Shown: positions 34,300 to 43,662, counted from the stretch's first letter. The stretch: 59,579 bases of DNA from Firm-04 sp045596625 (GCA_045596625.1 JAZOCU010000038.1:1-59579); one strand, 5' to 3'. The notes: generated from the sequence alone by a model not told the origin. A program made the numbers and translations.

Positions 34300-36321
34300 A
34301 TGAAAGAAGTACTTCGTCAGCTTTCGGAGCTGATACGCAATAGCTTTTTGATCCTATTGATTCTGACAGCTGTCGGTCTTGGCATTTATCGTCTGCTGAT
34401 GGTGCAGCTTGTGGCAGGCGAAGAAGCAGAAGCTCCGGTGACCTATACCACAGTGTATTCGCAGGTGATGCAGGCTACACGCGGCGAAATTGTTGACAGA
34501 AACGGTGCTGCTATCGTATCCAATAAGATCGGCTACAATCTGATCGTGGAAAAAGCATATTTTCCATCCGATTGCGCGGAGGGCAATGCGATCTTGCTGC
34601 GTACTGTACAGATCCTTTCCGATGCAGGCTATGATTGGAATGATACGCTGCCGATTACGCCGGAAAAGCCATATGCTTTTGAGGTGGATCGGGAATCCGA
34701 TGTAAAGAAACTGAAAGCCAATCTGAATCTGAATGACTATGCCACAGCAGAAAACTGTATCGATAAGCTCATAGATGACTATGATATTTCCTCTGAATAT
34801 ACGCCGCAGGAGCAGCGGATGCTTGCCGGTATCCGTTATGAAATGATTCTGCGAAGCTTTTCCATGTCCAATGTATATTATCTTGCCAATGATGTGGATA
34901 TTGATATCGTGACTCGCATCAAGGAAATGCGTCTGACACTGAAAGGCATCAATGTGGTAGAGGAGGCCATTCGTACGATTGAGCAGGGTGATGTGCTTCC
35001 TCATGAGATTGGATATGTTGGCCCCATTTACAGCAGAGAGGAATATGATGCACTGCTGAACAATGGTCATGAGGATTATGCGCTTTCGGATCTGGTTGGC
35101 AAAAGCGGATTGGAATCAGCCTGTGAATCCTTGCTGCGCGGCATCAACGGTACGAAGCAGATCACTGTGACGGATGGCGAAGTGCAGTCGGTTGCTGTGA
35201 CAGAAGAGCCTATCGGCGGTCATACCATTCAACTGACGCTGGACAGCGGTTTCCAAAAGGATCTGCAGGGAATGCTTTCAGATTTTTGCCGCTATTTGCG
35301 TGCTTCGGACAGTGAATGCAGAAATGTCAACTGCGGCGCTATTGTGGTGCTGGATACCACGGATAATGCTGTGTTGGGCATGGCAACGGCACCGACATAT
35401 GATCTGAATCTTTTGCTGGAAGATTATGCTGCTGTTTCACAGAGCGCCAATACACCATTGGTAAATCGTGCAACAGATGGTCTGTATCGCCCGGGATCGA
35501 CGTTCAAAACCATTACTGCCACTGCCGGACTGAACAACGGACTCATCAATGGGCACACCAGCTTTTTCTGTGCACAGGAGTACCGCTATATTGATATGAC
35601 CTATCATTGTACCGGTCATCATAAATATATTGATGTGACCAATGCACTGCGAGTTTCCTGCAACTGTTTTTTCTACGAGCTTGGTCTGAAGCTTGGTGTT
35701 GATAAGCTGACAGAATATGAAACGCTGTATGGCCTTGGTGCTGCGTTGGGATTGGAATCCGGAGATAGTGCCGGATATCTTGCCACGCCCGAAACCTTTC
35801 AGCGTCTTGGAATTGACTGGTATGTAGGTGAGATCGTGCAGGCAGCCATCGGACAATCGGAGGTGCAGGTAACACCGCTGCAAATGGCTGTGGTTGCCAG
35901 TACCATTGCCAATGAGGGTGTGCGTTATCAGCCGCACTTGATCGACTCTGTATGGAACAATGCCATGACAGAGCAGGAATCGGTTACTGAGCCAATGATC
36001 GCCGCAAAGATCCCACTGCAATCCGAGGATGTGTATTACTATATTGAACAGGGCATGATCGGTGCTGCATCAACAGTGATGCCGGCAGCTTATGATCTGA
36101 ATGATCTGGGATTTTCGGTTGCTATTAAGACAGGTACACCGCAATCGCCTCGCGGCACAGACAGCTTTGTAATCGGCTATGCACCTGCTGAAAATCCGGA
36201 AATTGCGTTCTGTGCTGCTATTGAAGGCGGCAAGAATGCTAAGTATCTGGTGCGTCAAATTCTTTCTCTGTATGCTGAATACTATCCGCAATCCGTCATC
36301 GGACGTAAGCTTGCGGATTAA
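34300..36321 (+). CDS. mrdA: Class B penicillin-binding protein 2 (peptidoglycan transpeptidase)
   Basis: A 673-residue elongation-type PBP2. An N-terminal membrane helix (residues about 14-37) is followed by the PBP dimer domain starting TRGEIVDRNGAAI, and the transpeptidase domain with SxxK STFK at Ser400/Lys403, SxN SCN at Ser453, and KTGT at Lys610. It crosslinks lateral-wall peptidoglycan as partner of the glycosyltransferase RodA, which is not in the window. It follows hisS and precedes the ArsC/Spx-like gene by ten bases. The assignment as PBP2 rather than PBP3/SpoVD rests on neighbourhood and on the absence of C-terminal PASTA domains. Confidence 0.88.
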   Translation: MKEVLRQLSELIRNSFLILLILTAVGLGIYRLLMVQLVAGEEAEAPVTYTTVYSQVMQATRGEIVDRNGAAIVSNKIGYNLIVEKAYFPSDCAEGNAILLRTVQILSDAGYDWNDTLPITPEKPYAFEVDRESDVKKLKANLNLNDYATAENCIDKLIDDYDISSEYTPQEQRMLAGIRYEMILRSFSMSNVYYLANDVDIDIVTRIKEMRLTLKGINVVEEAIRTIEQGDVLPHEIGYVGPIYSREEYDALLNNGHEDYALSDLVGKSGLESACESLLRGINGTKQITVTDGEVQSVAVTEEPIGGHTIQLTLDSGFQKDLQGMLSDFCRYLRASDSECRNVNCGAIVVLDTTDNAVLGMATAPTYDLNLLLEDYAAVSQSANTPLVNRATDGLYRPGSTFKTITATAGLNNGLINGHTSFFCAQEYRYIDMTYHCTGHHKYIDVTNALRVSCNCFFYELGLKLGVDKLTEYETLYGLGAALGLESGDSAGYLATPETFQRLGIDWYVGEIVQAAIGQSEVQVTPLQMAVVASTIANEGVRYQPHLIDSVWNNAMTEQESVTEPMIAAKIPLQSEDVYYYIEQGMIGAASTVMPAAYDLNDLGFSVAIKTGTPQSPRGTDSFVIGYAPAENPEIAFCAAIEGGKNAKYLVRQILSLYAEYYPQSVIGRKLAD

Positions 36322-36331
36322 GGAGGAATCT

Positions 36332-36673
36332 ATGAATATTCAGATTTTCGGAAAATCCAAATGCTTTGATACCAAAAAAGCGGAACGATTCTTCCGTGAG
36401 CGAGGAATTCGATTTCAGTTGGTGGATCTGCCCCGTAAGGGTCTGAGCCGTCGGGAACTGGAGAGTGTTGTTGCAGGGGTAGGCGATCTGATGCTGTTAG
36501 TAGATTCGAAGCATCCCGATGCGGCATTGATCCAGTATCTGCTGCCCGAAGCACAGATTGAAAAGCTGTTGGAAGATCCAAAGCTTCTGCGCACTCCGAT
36601 TGTGCGAAACGGCAGGAAAGCCACTGTAGGCGAAAACCAGGCTGTTTGGGAGGCTTGGATCAAGGAAGGGTAA
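36332..36673 (+). CDS. ArsC/Spx-family thioredoxin-fold protein
   Basis: A 113-residue thioredoxin-like protein of the ArsC/Spx group. The single N-terminal cysteine in GKSKCFDTKKA (Cys11) and the RTPIVRNGRKATVG region near 85-98 are the family marks. Without a CxxC pair it is not a typical Spx redox switch, and without an ars operon around it an arsenate-reductase role is doubtful. It resembles the YffB/ArsC-like proteins of uncertain function. It starts at an ATG after TTAAGGAGG, ten bases after the PBP2 stop, and ends the hisS-PBP2 operon. Confidence 0.85.
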   Translation: MNIQIFGKSKCFDTKKAERFFRERGIRFQLVDLPRKGLSRRELESVVAGVGDLMLLVDSKHPDAALIQYLLPEAQIEKLLEDPKLLRTPIVRNGRKATVGENQAVWEAWIKEG

Positions 36674-36695
36674 ACAAGAGAACCATTTATCATAG

Positions 36696-36733
36696 AAACT
36701 GCTTGCACCGTAGTTGGTGCAGGCAGTTTTTTG
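36696..36733 (+). terminator. Intrinsic terminator after the ArsC/Spx-like gene
   Basis: AAACTGCTTGCACC (36696-36709) pairs with GGTGCAGGCAGTTT (36715-36728), one G-U pair, followed by a T-run. Confidence 0.88.
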
Positions 36734-36923
36734 CAATAAAATGGGAAAATGGATTTTGGATCAATGTTTTTGAAAAATATCACGTATCTGCGCCGATATT
36801 ATTATCTTAAAGCAAGAAAAACATGAAAAATCGAACCTGCTTGAAAAAGCGAGGAAACGAGAGCATTCGTGAGAAAAATACGTAAATTTTCAAAATTCGT
36901 TTTTGAGCTCGTGCTAAACGGAT
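36734..36923. other. AT-rich gap between the terminator and the SPFH-gene promoter
   Basis: Part of a 343-base stretch without a gene (36674-37016). Apart from the terminator at its start and the promoter near its end I see no coding region, structured RNA or repeat in it. Confidence 0.6.
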
Positions 36924-36953
36924 TTGCAAAACAGTGACGAAATATGGTAATAT
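36924..36953 (+). promoter_or_regulatory. Sigma-A promoter of the SPFH gene
   Basis: -35 TTGCAA (36924-36929), 18-base spacer ending TATGG, -10 TAATAT (36948-36953). The leader is about 55 bases. Confidence 0.7.
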
Positions 36954-37016
36954 ATTGTCATAGGGTTTCCAAAACGGCAGCCCGAATCAAGACGATACGG
37001 AAAGGATTTATACTTT

Positions 37017-37943
37017 ATGAAAAACGCTACATTTACCGGTAATTTGCCTCGAGGTGGAAAAACTAAAATAGGGAAACTGATTGTAGTGTTCTCTATTGTA
37101 CTTGCAGCAATTATTCTGCTGTGTTCTTCCGCTGCTATTGTACCTGCCGGACATACCGGTGTTGTGGTTACCTTAGGTAAGGTCAGCGAGAACAGTATGA
37201 GCGAAGGCTTCCATCTTAAACTGCCTTTCGTACAGAATATTGTGAATATCAGCAATCAGATTCAGGTATATGAGGTAGATGCACCTGCTGTTTCCCGAGA
37301 TCTGCAGACAGTCAGCAGTACGATTGCTGTCAACTATCGAATTCAGTCAGCGTCATCTGCTCATATCTATCAGAATATCGGTGCCGATTATCAAGCGGTC
37401 GTGCTGATGCCTGCAGTGCAGGAGAGCGTAAAATCCGTTACCGCCCGCTATACCGCTGAAGAGCTTATTACGGAGCGCAGTGCAGTAGGTGAGGAGATCA
37501 AGGAAAATCTTGAAGTGAAGGTTTCGGAATATGGCTTACTGATCGAAAAGTTCAATATCGTAAATTTCGATTTTTCTGCAGAGTTTAATGCTGCAATCGA
37601 GCAGAAACAGGTTGCCGAACAGAATCTGCTGAAAACGAAAACAGAGCAGGAACAGGCGATCGTCATCGCAGAAGCCGAAGCACAAAAGAAGATCATTGCA
37701 GCGGAAGCAGAAGCTTCTGCGATCTTAGAACAGGCACAGGCACAGGCTGATGCCAATGAACTGTTGAATAATTCTTTGACAGAGCTTGTGCTCCAGAACA
37801 AAATGCTTGAAAAATGGGATGGTGTTCTGCCCAAGGTCAATGGCTCCGATTCCTCTTTGCTGCTCGGCCTCGAAATTGATGAGGTTGCTGCCAAGCAGAA
37901 TGTCAATACACAAGCTACCGTTACTCCCAATACCGGCGAGTAA
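37017..37943 (+). CDS. SPFH/Band 7 (prohibitin-like) membrane protein
   Basis: A 308-residue prohibitin-type protein with one N-terminal transmembrane helix (IGKLIVVFSIVLAAIILLCS, about residues 18-37), the SPFH domain (VPAGHTGVVVTLGKVSENSM to about 195), and a long Ala/Glu/Gln-rich coiled coil (AEAEAQKKIIAAEAEASAI). Such proteins form ring or cage assemblies at the membrane, often with proteases such as FtsH. No protease neighbours it. Its own promoter and terminator make it monocistronic. Confidence 0.9.
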   Translation: MKNATFTGNLPRGGKTKIGKLIVVFSIVLAAIILLCSSAAIVPAGHTGVVVTLGKVSENSMSEGFHLKLPFVQNIVNISNQIQVYEVDAPAVSRDLQTVSSTIAVNYRIQSASSAHIYQNIGADYQAVVLMPAVQESVKSVTARYTAEELITERSAVGEEIKENLEVKVSEYGLLIEKFNIVNFDFSAEFNAAIEQKQVAEQNLLKTKTEQEQAIVIAEAEAQKKIIAAEAEASAILEQAQAQADANELLNNSLTELVLQNKMLEKWDGVLPKVNGSDSSLLLGLEIDEVAAKQNVNTQATVTPNTGE

Positions 37944-38018
37944 TGCTTGCTGCGATTCATAATTTGCTTTCCTTCTTTCATTTTTCATCCATACTTTATC
38001 ACTCGGCAGTATCCTGCC

Positions 38019-38053
38019 AAGCCCTGTATCATTCGATACAGGGCTTATTTTTG
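38019..38053 (+). terminator. Intrinsic terminator after the SPFH gene
   Basis: AAGCCCTGTATC (38019-38030), loop ATTC, GATACAGGGCTT (38035-38046), then ATTTTTG. Confidence 0.88.
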
Positions 38054-38121
38054 GTCTATGTCGGATGCTGAAATCATAGGATAAAGCATATGAGAGTTTG
38101 ATTTTGGAGCGTGATGGGGCT

Positions 38122-39276
38122 ATGAATCGGATGATGATGAAGATGATTGCAGGATTGCTTTCGATTTCACTGAGTACAGCAGTATGGATGCGGTATCCGG
38201 TAAAGGCACGGATATCGCCGCCCGATGTATCCGCAAAGGCATGCGTGCTGATGGATGCACAAACAGGGCAGGTGCTTTATGCCAAGCAGGAGCAGGAAAA
38301 GCTTCCGATGGCAAGCACAACGAAAATCATGACGACCTTGCTGACATTGGAAAGTGGCGGCTTGGAGGATCCTTTTGTGGTGGATGAACAGGCGATCCGG
38401 GTAGAGGGATCCTCTATGGGGCTCCAAGTAGGAGATGTCGTGACAAAGTATGCGCTATGCGTGGGGATGCTGCTGCCATCGGGCAATGATGCAGCCAATG
38501 CAGCTGCCGTAGCGGTGGCGGGCAGTGTGCCGGCATTTTTGGAAAAAATGAATCAGCGTGCCGCTGCAATCGGTATGACACGTACCTGCTTTGCCTCGCC
38601 TTCGGGACTGGATGCACAAGGGCATGGGGCATCTGCCTATGATATGGCATTGCTGGCGAGAGAAGCGCTGCAAAATCCGTTGTTTTGTGAGATTTGCGGC
38701 AGCGCATCCAGACAGGTGAGTTTTGGCAATCCACCTTATTTGCGCACGCTGACCAATACCAATAAACTGCTTACCATGGATAAAACGGTGATTGGCATGA
38801 AAACAGGCTTTACCGATGCAGCAGGGCGCTGTCTGGTTAGTGCCTGTGAACGGGATGGCAGTACATTGATTTGTGTGACGCTGAACGATAAAAATGATTG
38901 GGCAGATCATCTGGCGCTGTATGATTATGGATTTTCAGATGCAAAAGCCTATACCGTACCGCTGCCTACACAGCTCTCGCTTCCAATCGAAGGCGGCACG
39001 GTATCCTCTGTGAGCGTATATGCCAGAGAGCCGCTGACACTCATCGCATGGCAGGGGATCCCTGCTGATGTACAGACAACATTGCTGCTGCCGCCTTTTC
39101 TGACAGCGCCTTTGGACAAAGGTGAAGAAGTTGGAACTCTGCTTTATACCACAAAGGAAGGGCTGGAAATTGCAAGATTGCCGTTATATACCGCTGCATC
39201 GGTTGCTTATCTAGAGCCAATCAAGGAGACTCGCTTGTGGGTACGCTTTCTGGATTGGATATATGGTGCCCAATGA
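38122..39276 (+). CDS. dacF: D-alanyl-D-alanine carboxypeptidase, DacF type
   Basis: A 384-residue S11 peptidase that trims the terminal D-Ala of peptidoglycan stem peptides outside the membrane. A signal peptide covers residues 1-29. All three catalytic motifs are intact: STTK (Ser65, Lys68), SGN (Ser120), and KTG (Lys227). A beta-rich C-terminal domain and a short membrane-binding tail follow. The ATG at 38122 follows a weak GGGG site; a TTG at 38098 gives a less convincing signal. It is a useful reference for the degenerate homologue at 27036-28418. Confidence 0.92.
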   Translation: MNRMMMKMIAGLLSISLSTAVWMRYPVKARISPPDVSAKACVLMDAQTGQVLYAKQEQEKLPMASTTKIMTTLLTLESGGLEDPFVVDEQAIRVEGSSMGLQVGDVVTKYALCVGMLLPSGNDAANAAAVAVAGSVPAFLEKMNQRAAAIGMTRTCFASPSGLDAQGHGASAYDMALLAREALQNPLFCEICGSASRQVSFGNPPYLRTLTNTNKLLTMDKTVIGMKTGFTDAAGRCLVSACERDGSTLICVTLNDKNDWADHLALYDYGFSDAKAYTVPLPTQLSLPIEGGTVSSVSVYAREPLTLIAWQGIPADVQTTLLLPPFLTAPLDKGEEVGTLLYTTKEGLEIARLPLYTAASVAYLEPIKETRLWVRFLDWIYGAQ

Positions 39277-39302
39277 GGCTGTGATTTTTCTTCAAAAATT
39301 GC

Positions 39303-39331
39303 TTGCAATCATATGGGAAATATAGTATAAT
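39303..39331 (+). promoter_or_regulatory. Sigma-A promoter of the transketolase pair
   Basis: -35 TTGCAA (39303-39308), 17-base spacer, -10 TATAAT (39326-39331). It is the only promoter listed here without the TG step before the -10. A small TGCCG/CGGCA hairpin is in the leader. Confidence 0.78.
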
Positions 39332-39379
39332 AAAAAAGGTGCCGACCTATAGGCGGCAAATAGAAAGGATGATGAATCT

Positions 39380-40222
39380 ATGGATGAAATGATTCGCAAG
39401 CAACTGCAAATCAAGTCGTGCCGAGTACGCATGGGCATCATTGAGGGTGTCTATCACGCAAAATCCGGTCATCCGGGCGGCTCTCTCTCAATTGCCGATC
39501 TGTTGACCTATCTTTATTCTGTTATGTATGTCAATCCGAAGAATCCTGATATGCCCGATCGGGATCGACTGGTGCTTTCCAAGGGTCATACTGCACCGGC
39601 ATTGTACTCTGTGCTGGCTGAGAACGGTTTCTTCCCGAAGGAAGAGCTGAAGTCGCTGCGTCATATCGGTGCTTTGCTGCAAGGACATCCCTGCATTCAT
39701 ATTCCCGGTGTTGATATGAGCTCCGGTTCGCTGGGACAAGGCATTTCCGCAGCCTGCGGCATGGCACTTTCCGGTAAGCATCGCAATGAGAATTATCATG
39801 TGTATACCATTCTCGGCGATGGTGAGATCCAAGAAGGTCAGGTCTGGGAGGCGGCGATGTTTGCTGCCCATTATGGACTGGATAATCTCACTGCAATCGT
39901 AGATAACAATGGCTTGCAGATCGACGGTAAAATTACTGAGGTTTGTTCTCCGGAACCCATCACGGATAAATTTGCAGCCTTTGGATGGCATGTGATCACC
40001 ATGAATGCGCATGATTTTGATGATATTGAGCGTGCATTTCGTGAGGCAGAGCGCATTACCGGACAGCCTGTTGCTATTATTCAGCGCAGCACCAAGGGTA
40101 AGGGCGTATCCTTCATGGAAAATCAAGTCGGCTGGCATGGCACTGCCCCCAATCAGGAGCAGTATGAGCAGGCAATGGCGGAGCTGACCGCTGAGCTGAA
40201 GAGATTGGAGGCACTGGCATGA
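39380..40222 (+). CDS. Transketolase, N-terminal subunit
   Basis: The thiamine-pyrophosphate-binding half of a two-gene transketolase, which moves two-carbon units between sugar phosphates in the pentose phosphate pathway. The 280-residue protein has GHPGGSLSIADLLTYLY near residue 32, SKGHTAPALYSVL near 72, and the TPP motif GDGEIQEGQVWEAAMFAAH near 153 ending in VDNN. It overlaps the C-terminal subunit by four bases (ATGA). Split transketolases are common in Clostridia and archaea. Confidence 0.95.
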   Translation: MDEMIRKQLQIKSCRVRMGIIEGVYHAKSGHPGGSLSIADLLTYLYSVMYVNPKNPDMPDRDRLVLSKGHTAPALYSVLAENGFFPKEELKSLRHIGALLQGHPCIHIPGVDMSSGSLGQGISAACGMALSGKHRNENYHVYTILGDGEIQEGQVWEAAMFAAHYGLDNLTAIVDNNGLQIDGKITEVCSPEPITDKFAAFGWHVITMNAHDFDDIERAFREAERITGQPVAIIQRSTKGKGVSFMENQVGWHGTAPNQEQYEQAMAELTAELKRLEALA

Positions 40223-41172
40223 GTGATGTAATCAAGAAAGCAACACGGGAAAGCTACGGCGAAGCGCTGGTAGCCTTGGGCGAAAAATATGAAAATCTGG
40301 TTGTGCTGGATGCGGATCTTGCTGCTGCAACCAAAACCGGTATGTTCCGCAAGGCATTTCCCGATCGTTTTTATGATTGTGGTATTGCCGAAGCGAATAT
40401 GATGGGTGTTGCTGCAGGCCTTGCGGCAACCGGTATGATCCCCTTTGCGTCATCTTTTGCCATGTTTGCTGCCGGTCGTGCTTTTGAGATCGTGCGCAAC
40501 AGCATTGGTTATCCGCATCTGAATGTAAAGATCGGTGCAACTCATGCCGGTATTTCCGTCGGTGAGGATGGTGCAACCCATCAGTGCTGTGAAGATATCG
40601 CTCTGATGCGTACGATTCCCGGCATGGTGATTTTGAATCCTGCCGATGATGTGGAAGCAAAGGCTGCGGTTGAGGCTGCGATTCAGTATCAGGGTCCGGT
40701 ATATTGCCGTTTTGGTCGTTTGGCAGTGCCGGTGATCAACGATCCTGCTACTTATCAGTTTGAGATCGGCAAGGGTATTACCTTGCGTGAAGGCACAGAT
40801 CTGACCTTGGTGGCAACAGGTCTGATGGTGAATGAAGCACTGCAGGCTGCTGAAGTCTTGGCAGCTGAGGGCATTTCTGCAAGAGTTCTGAATATTCATA
40901 CCATCAAGCCGCTGGATACAGAACTGATTGCTGCTGCTGCCCGGGAGACCGGTTGTCTGATCACTTGTGAAGAGCATAGCATCATAGGCGGTCTTGGTTC
41001 GGCTGTTGCTGAGTGTGTAACAGAGACCTATCCGGCACCTGTGTATCGTGTTGGTGTAAAGGATACCTATGGTTATTCCGGTCCTGCCGTTGCACTGCTG
41101 AAAGAGTTTGGCCTGTGTGCAGAAAATATTGCTGCAGTGGCAAAGGAAGCTTTTGCAAAGAAGAATCGTTGA
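40219..41172 (+). CDS. Transketolase, C-terminal subunit
   Basis: The partner half, 317 residues, containing the pyrimidine-binding domain (DCGIAEANMMGVAAGLAATG, near 53-72, with the catalytic Glu) and the C-terminal transketolase domain (LKPLDTELIAAAARETG pattern near 230). The start overlaps the first subunit's stop. It is last in its transcript, followed by a long inverted repeat. The pair would feed pentoses released by the GH43 enzyme into glycolysis. Confidence 0.95.
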   Translation: MSDVIKKATRESYGEALVALGEKYENLVVLDADLAAATKTGMFRKAFPDRFYDCGIAEANMMGVAAGLAATGMIPFASSFAMFAAGRAFEIVRNSIGYPHLNVKIGATHAGISVGEDGATHQCCEDIALMRTIPGMVILNPADDVEAKAAVEAAIQYQGPVYCRFGRLAVPVINDPATYQFEIGKGITLREGTDLTLVATGLMVNEALQAAEVLAAEGISARVLNIHTIKPLDTELIAAAARETGCLITCEEHSIIGGLGSAVAECVTETYPAPVYRVGVKDTYGYSGPAVALLKEFGLCAENIAAVAKEAFAKKNR

Positions 41173-41191
41173 AATACAATTGACAGAAAAG

Positions 41192-41234
41192 AGAACAGCC
41201 GATGTGTCCGCTAAGCGGATACATCGGCTGTTCT
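41192..41234. terminator. Bidirectional terminator between transketolase and cdaR
   Basis: A 20-base-pair stem, AGAACAGCCGATGTGTCCGC (41192-41211) with its near-perfect complement (41215-41234). The minus side has the better T-tract, so it mainly ends the cdaA-cdaR transcript. Confidence 0.82.
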
Positions 41235-41252
41235 GTTGTTGATACGCTCGCA

Positions 41253-42644
41253 TTATTCGGTGGGTTCTTCACTGAGTGTTGCAGTGATATTGACTTTTGT
41301 AATGCCGCTGACCCAGACACCCTTACTTTGTTTCGGTAAAGTGAAAGTGACAGCGTGAGAGAACGTGCCTTCCTCGGAGACCACTGCATTATAAAGATTG
41401 ACTGTTGCGGTGATATCATCTGCAGTAATCGCTGCGATTTCCTCGGCAGTACCGATCAGTGTGATCTGGAATCTGCCCTTCTGGATCTCATAATCATAAC
41501 TGGGTGTACCGTTCATGATATCAATATTGGCGGTATTGATCCAGCGGGTGCCTGCAACCAGATTCGATTCCTCCATGGTTACATAAACTGTTTGCAGATT
41601 AGAACGATCTGTGTATTCCGCGGGCAATACCACCGGAACTTCAATGGGAGTACCACCCAGATTTAACGATGACAGCGGAATGGTTCCAAGGCTCCAAGAT
41701 TCCAGCTTGGAAAGCGCCGCCTTTTCATCAATACTGTCGGTTTCTATGACAATGGAAAGAGGGTCATCTCCGAATCCGGGCAGCATATAAGCACGATCGG
41801 TATTCAAGCGCAGACGCTGCAATATGAGTGCTTCATCAAATCCCGCAGGAACGCCGGAAAGATTGATCGTGACCGGCAGGGTATGCGTGTAGAATACAGG
41901 GATCTTTACAACGAAGCTGGTTGCCTGCACTTGGAAGGCTGCATCTGTGATGACGTTGCCGTCAGCATCGATCAGATCATATTCCTTGCAATTGGTGAAG
42001 CTTCTGGTTTCATAAAGCTTTACAATATCGGTTACGGTGACTCTGACATGATGGATTCTTGCCAATGCTGAGGTAGGTCCGTAGATTGTAACCGTAGATG
42101 GATCACACTGAATGGCATCCCGATCCAACACAACGGTTTCATCGGAAACCGTTACATCGGGATACAGCACCTCGCTGACGGGGAAACTGCTGCTTTGAAA
42201 ACGATCCATTTTCACTTCAACGGTTTCTGTGGAAAGCGAGCAGTTGTTCAGAACGGTACCATTTTTGGTTTTTACACGAATGGGTCTTTTCTGTGTTCCG
42301 ACAGTGTCAGTGACATTGGTATCAAAGTCTACATATGCGATGATATCATCCTTTGTCAGACCGCCGATTGCGGTTCTTGCGCCGGAGATCTGTACATTGA
42401 CAGACAGGCTTTCGCTTGGCGGTGAAAGGACACTGAGTCCATATCCGGCAGCAGCGGAATCCTTGACATCCACAACGACCGGCACGTTATAGATCTGAAC
42501 GGAATAAGAGGGATAAACCGTTACAGAAATGTAAAACCAGATGACCAGTGCTGCTATGGCAGAAAAGATCAGCAGCTTACCGTTTTCTTTTGTGGGACGC
42601 AGAAATGCACGTGACAATGCTTTGATAAATGGAGGACGGCTCAT
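41253..42644 (-). CDS. cdaR: YbbR-domain protein, regulator of CdaA
   Basis: A 463-residue membrane-anchored protein with one N-terminal transmembrane helix (LLIFSAIAALVIWFYISVTV, residues about 23-42) and extracytoplasmic YbbR domains (repeats such as VYNVPVVVD-like starts, GRFQITLIGTAEEIAAI). In Bacillus and Listeria, CdaR binds and modulates the diadenylate cyclase CdaA. It overlaps the cdaA stop by four bases. glmM, the usual third gene, is not adjacent; the next UDP-GlcNAc gene in the window is glmU at 51491. Confidence 0.9.
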   Translation of the reverse strand: MSRPPFIKALSRAFLRPTKENGKLLIFSAIAALVIWFYISVTVYPSYSVQIYNVPVVVDVKDSAAAGYGLSVLSPPSESLSVNVQISGARTAIGGLTKDDIIAYVDFDTNVTDTVGTQKRPIRVKTKNGTVLNNCSLSTETVEVKMDRFQSSSFPVSEVLYPDVTVSDETVVLDRDAIQCDPSTVTIYGPTSALARIHHVRVTVTDIVKLYETRSFTNCKEYDLIDADGNVITDAAFQVQATSFVVKIPVFYTHTLPVTINLSGVPAGFDEALILQRLRLNTDRAYMLPGFGDDPLSIVIETDSIDEKAALSKLESWSLGTIPLSSLNLGGTPIEVPVVLPAEYTDRSNLQTVYVTMEESNLVAGTRWINTANIDIMNGTPSYDYEIQKGRFQITLIGTAEEIAAITADDITATVNLYNAVVSEEGTFSHAVTFTLPKQSKGVWVSGITKVNITATLSEEPTE

Positions 42645-43570
42645 GATTCCACCTCCTCATTGGATGTTTCTTGGCTTTCTGCAACAGATTTCTTGCCGGA
42701 ATTCTCCTCGTTTTTGAAGCGGAAGAAGGGGAGCTTTCCTGTTTTATTGCGCCAGTGCTCATCTTCAATGGAGATCAGCGCATTGCGTAAAAGCTGCTCC
42801 AGAGAATCGGCAGTATAATTACGAGTCAGCACACCGTTTTCCGCAACAGAGATCTGACCGGTTTCTTCTGAAACGACAATCACAATGGCATCGGAATTTT
42901 CACTCATACCGATTGCTGCACGATGTCTGGTGCCCAATGCCTTATCGATGAATTCATCTTTTTGCGGTCTGGGCAAAAAACAAGCAGCTGCCAGAACCAT
43001 ACCGCTTCGCATAATGACAGCACCATCATGCAGTGGTGTTTTCGGATAGAAAATATTGCCAAACAGCTGGGGGCTGGGCGTCGCATTGAGAATGGTACCG
43101 CTTGAAAGCTGTTCGCCGAGCTTTGTGCTGCGCTCAATAACGATCAAGGCACCGGTATTGGTTTCCGAAAGGGCTGTGACTGATTCACAGATGATAGGAA
43201 TGGCATAATTCCAGTTGGCTTCTGCACGATCTTCGGAAAACAGATTGACACGAAAGGCACTGCGTCCGAATTTTTCCAATGCACGCCGCAGCTCCGGCTG
43301 GAATAGTATGATGATTGCCAATAAACCGACACTTAACGTCTTTTCGGTAATGAAGCTGATGGATTTCAGTCCGACGGCATCGCTGACCAGATAGGCAATG
43401 ACCAGCACCATTACGCCCTTCATTAACTGATCGGCACGTGTTTCACGGATCAGCTTCAGTACGGCGTACATCAGATAACTCAGAAGCAGAATGTCAATGA
43501 TGTCAATGATGCCGATCGACAACAGCACATTGGAAATGGCGTGAAACATATTGCGGAAAAAGTCAATCAT
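42641..43570 (-). CDS. cdaA: Diadenylate cyclase CdaA
   Basis: CdaA makes cyclic di-AMP, which controls potassium and osmolyte balance and cell-wall homeostasis. The 309-residue protein has three N-terminal membrane helices (to about residue 85) and the DAC domain with the catalytic DGA (PLHDGAVIMRSG, near residue 181) and RHR (GTRHRAAIG, near 215) motifs. The ATG at 43570 follows AAAGGAG. A longer reading frame upstream crosses a hexamer repeat and the promoter and is not translated as part of this gene. The C-terminal 50 residues are charged. Confidence 0.95.
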   Translation of the reverse strand: MIDFFRNMFHAISNVLLSIGIIDIIDILLLSYLMYAVLKLIRETRADQLMKGVMVLVIAYLVSDAVGLKSISFITEKTLSVGLLAIIILFQPELRRALEKFGRSAFRVNLFSEDRAEANWNYAIPIICESVTALSETNTGALIVIERSTKLGEQLSSGTILNATPSPQLFGNIFYPKTPLHDGAVIMRSGMVLAAACFLPRPQKDEFIDKALGTRHRAAIGMSENSDAIVIVVSEETGQISVAENGVLTRNYTADSLEQLLRNALISIEDEHWRNKTGKLPFFRFKNEENSGKKSVAESQETSNEEVES

Positions 43571-43600
43571 AATTCTGCTCCTTTCTTTTCGAAATCGGCG

Positions 43601-43624
43601 ATTTCTATTTCTATTTCTATTTCG
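43601..43624. repeat. Hexanucleotide tandem repeat in the cdaA leader
   Basis: ATTTCT repeated three times plus ATTTCG (43601-43624) on the plus strand, i.e. AGAAAT repeats at the very start of the cdaA mRNA. Flanking GGCGA and TCGCC can pair to enclose the repeat, and GAAATC-GCC-GATTTC (about 43591-43605) forms a competing hairpin. Confidence 0.8.
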
Positions 43625-43633
43625 CCATCTAAT

Positions 43634-43662
43634 AGTATAACATATTTCTTCAAAAATTTCAA
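43634..43662 (-). promoter_or_regulatory. Sigma-A promoter of cdaA-cdaR
   Basis: On the minus strand: -35 TTGAAA (43657-43662), 17-base spacer ending TATGT, -10 TATACT (43634-43639). The predicted start, near 43627, is directly before the hexamer repeat. Confidence 0.78.

Noticed and set aside
36332..36673. Arsenate resistance gene
   Set aside because: No other ars gene is nearby and the protein is equally close to Spx/YffB-type proteins.
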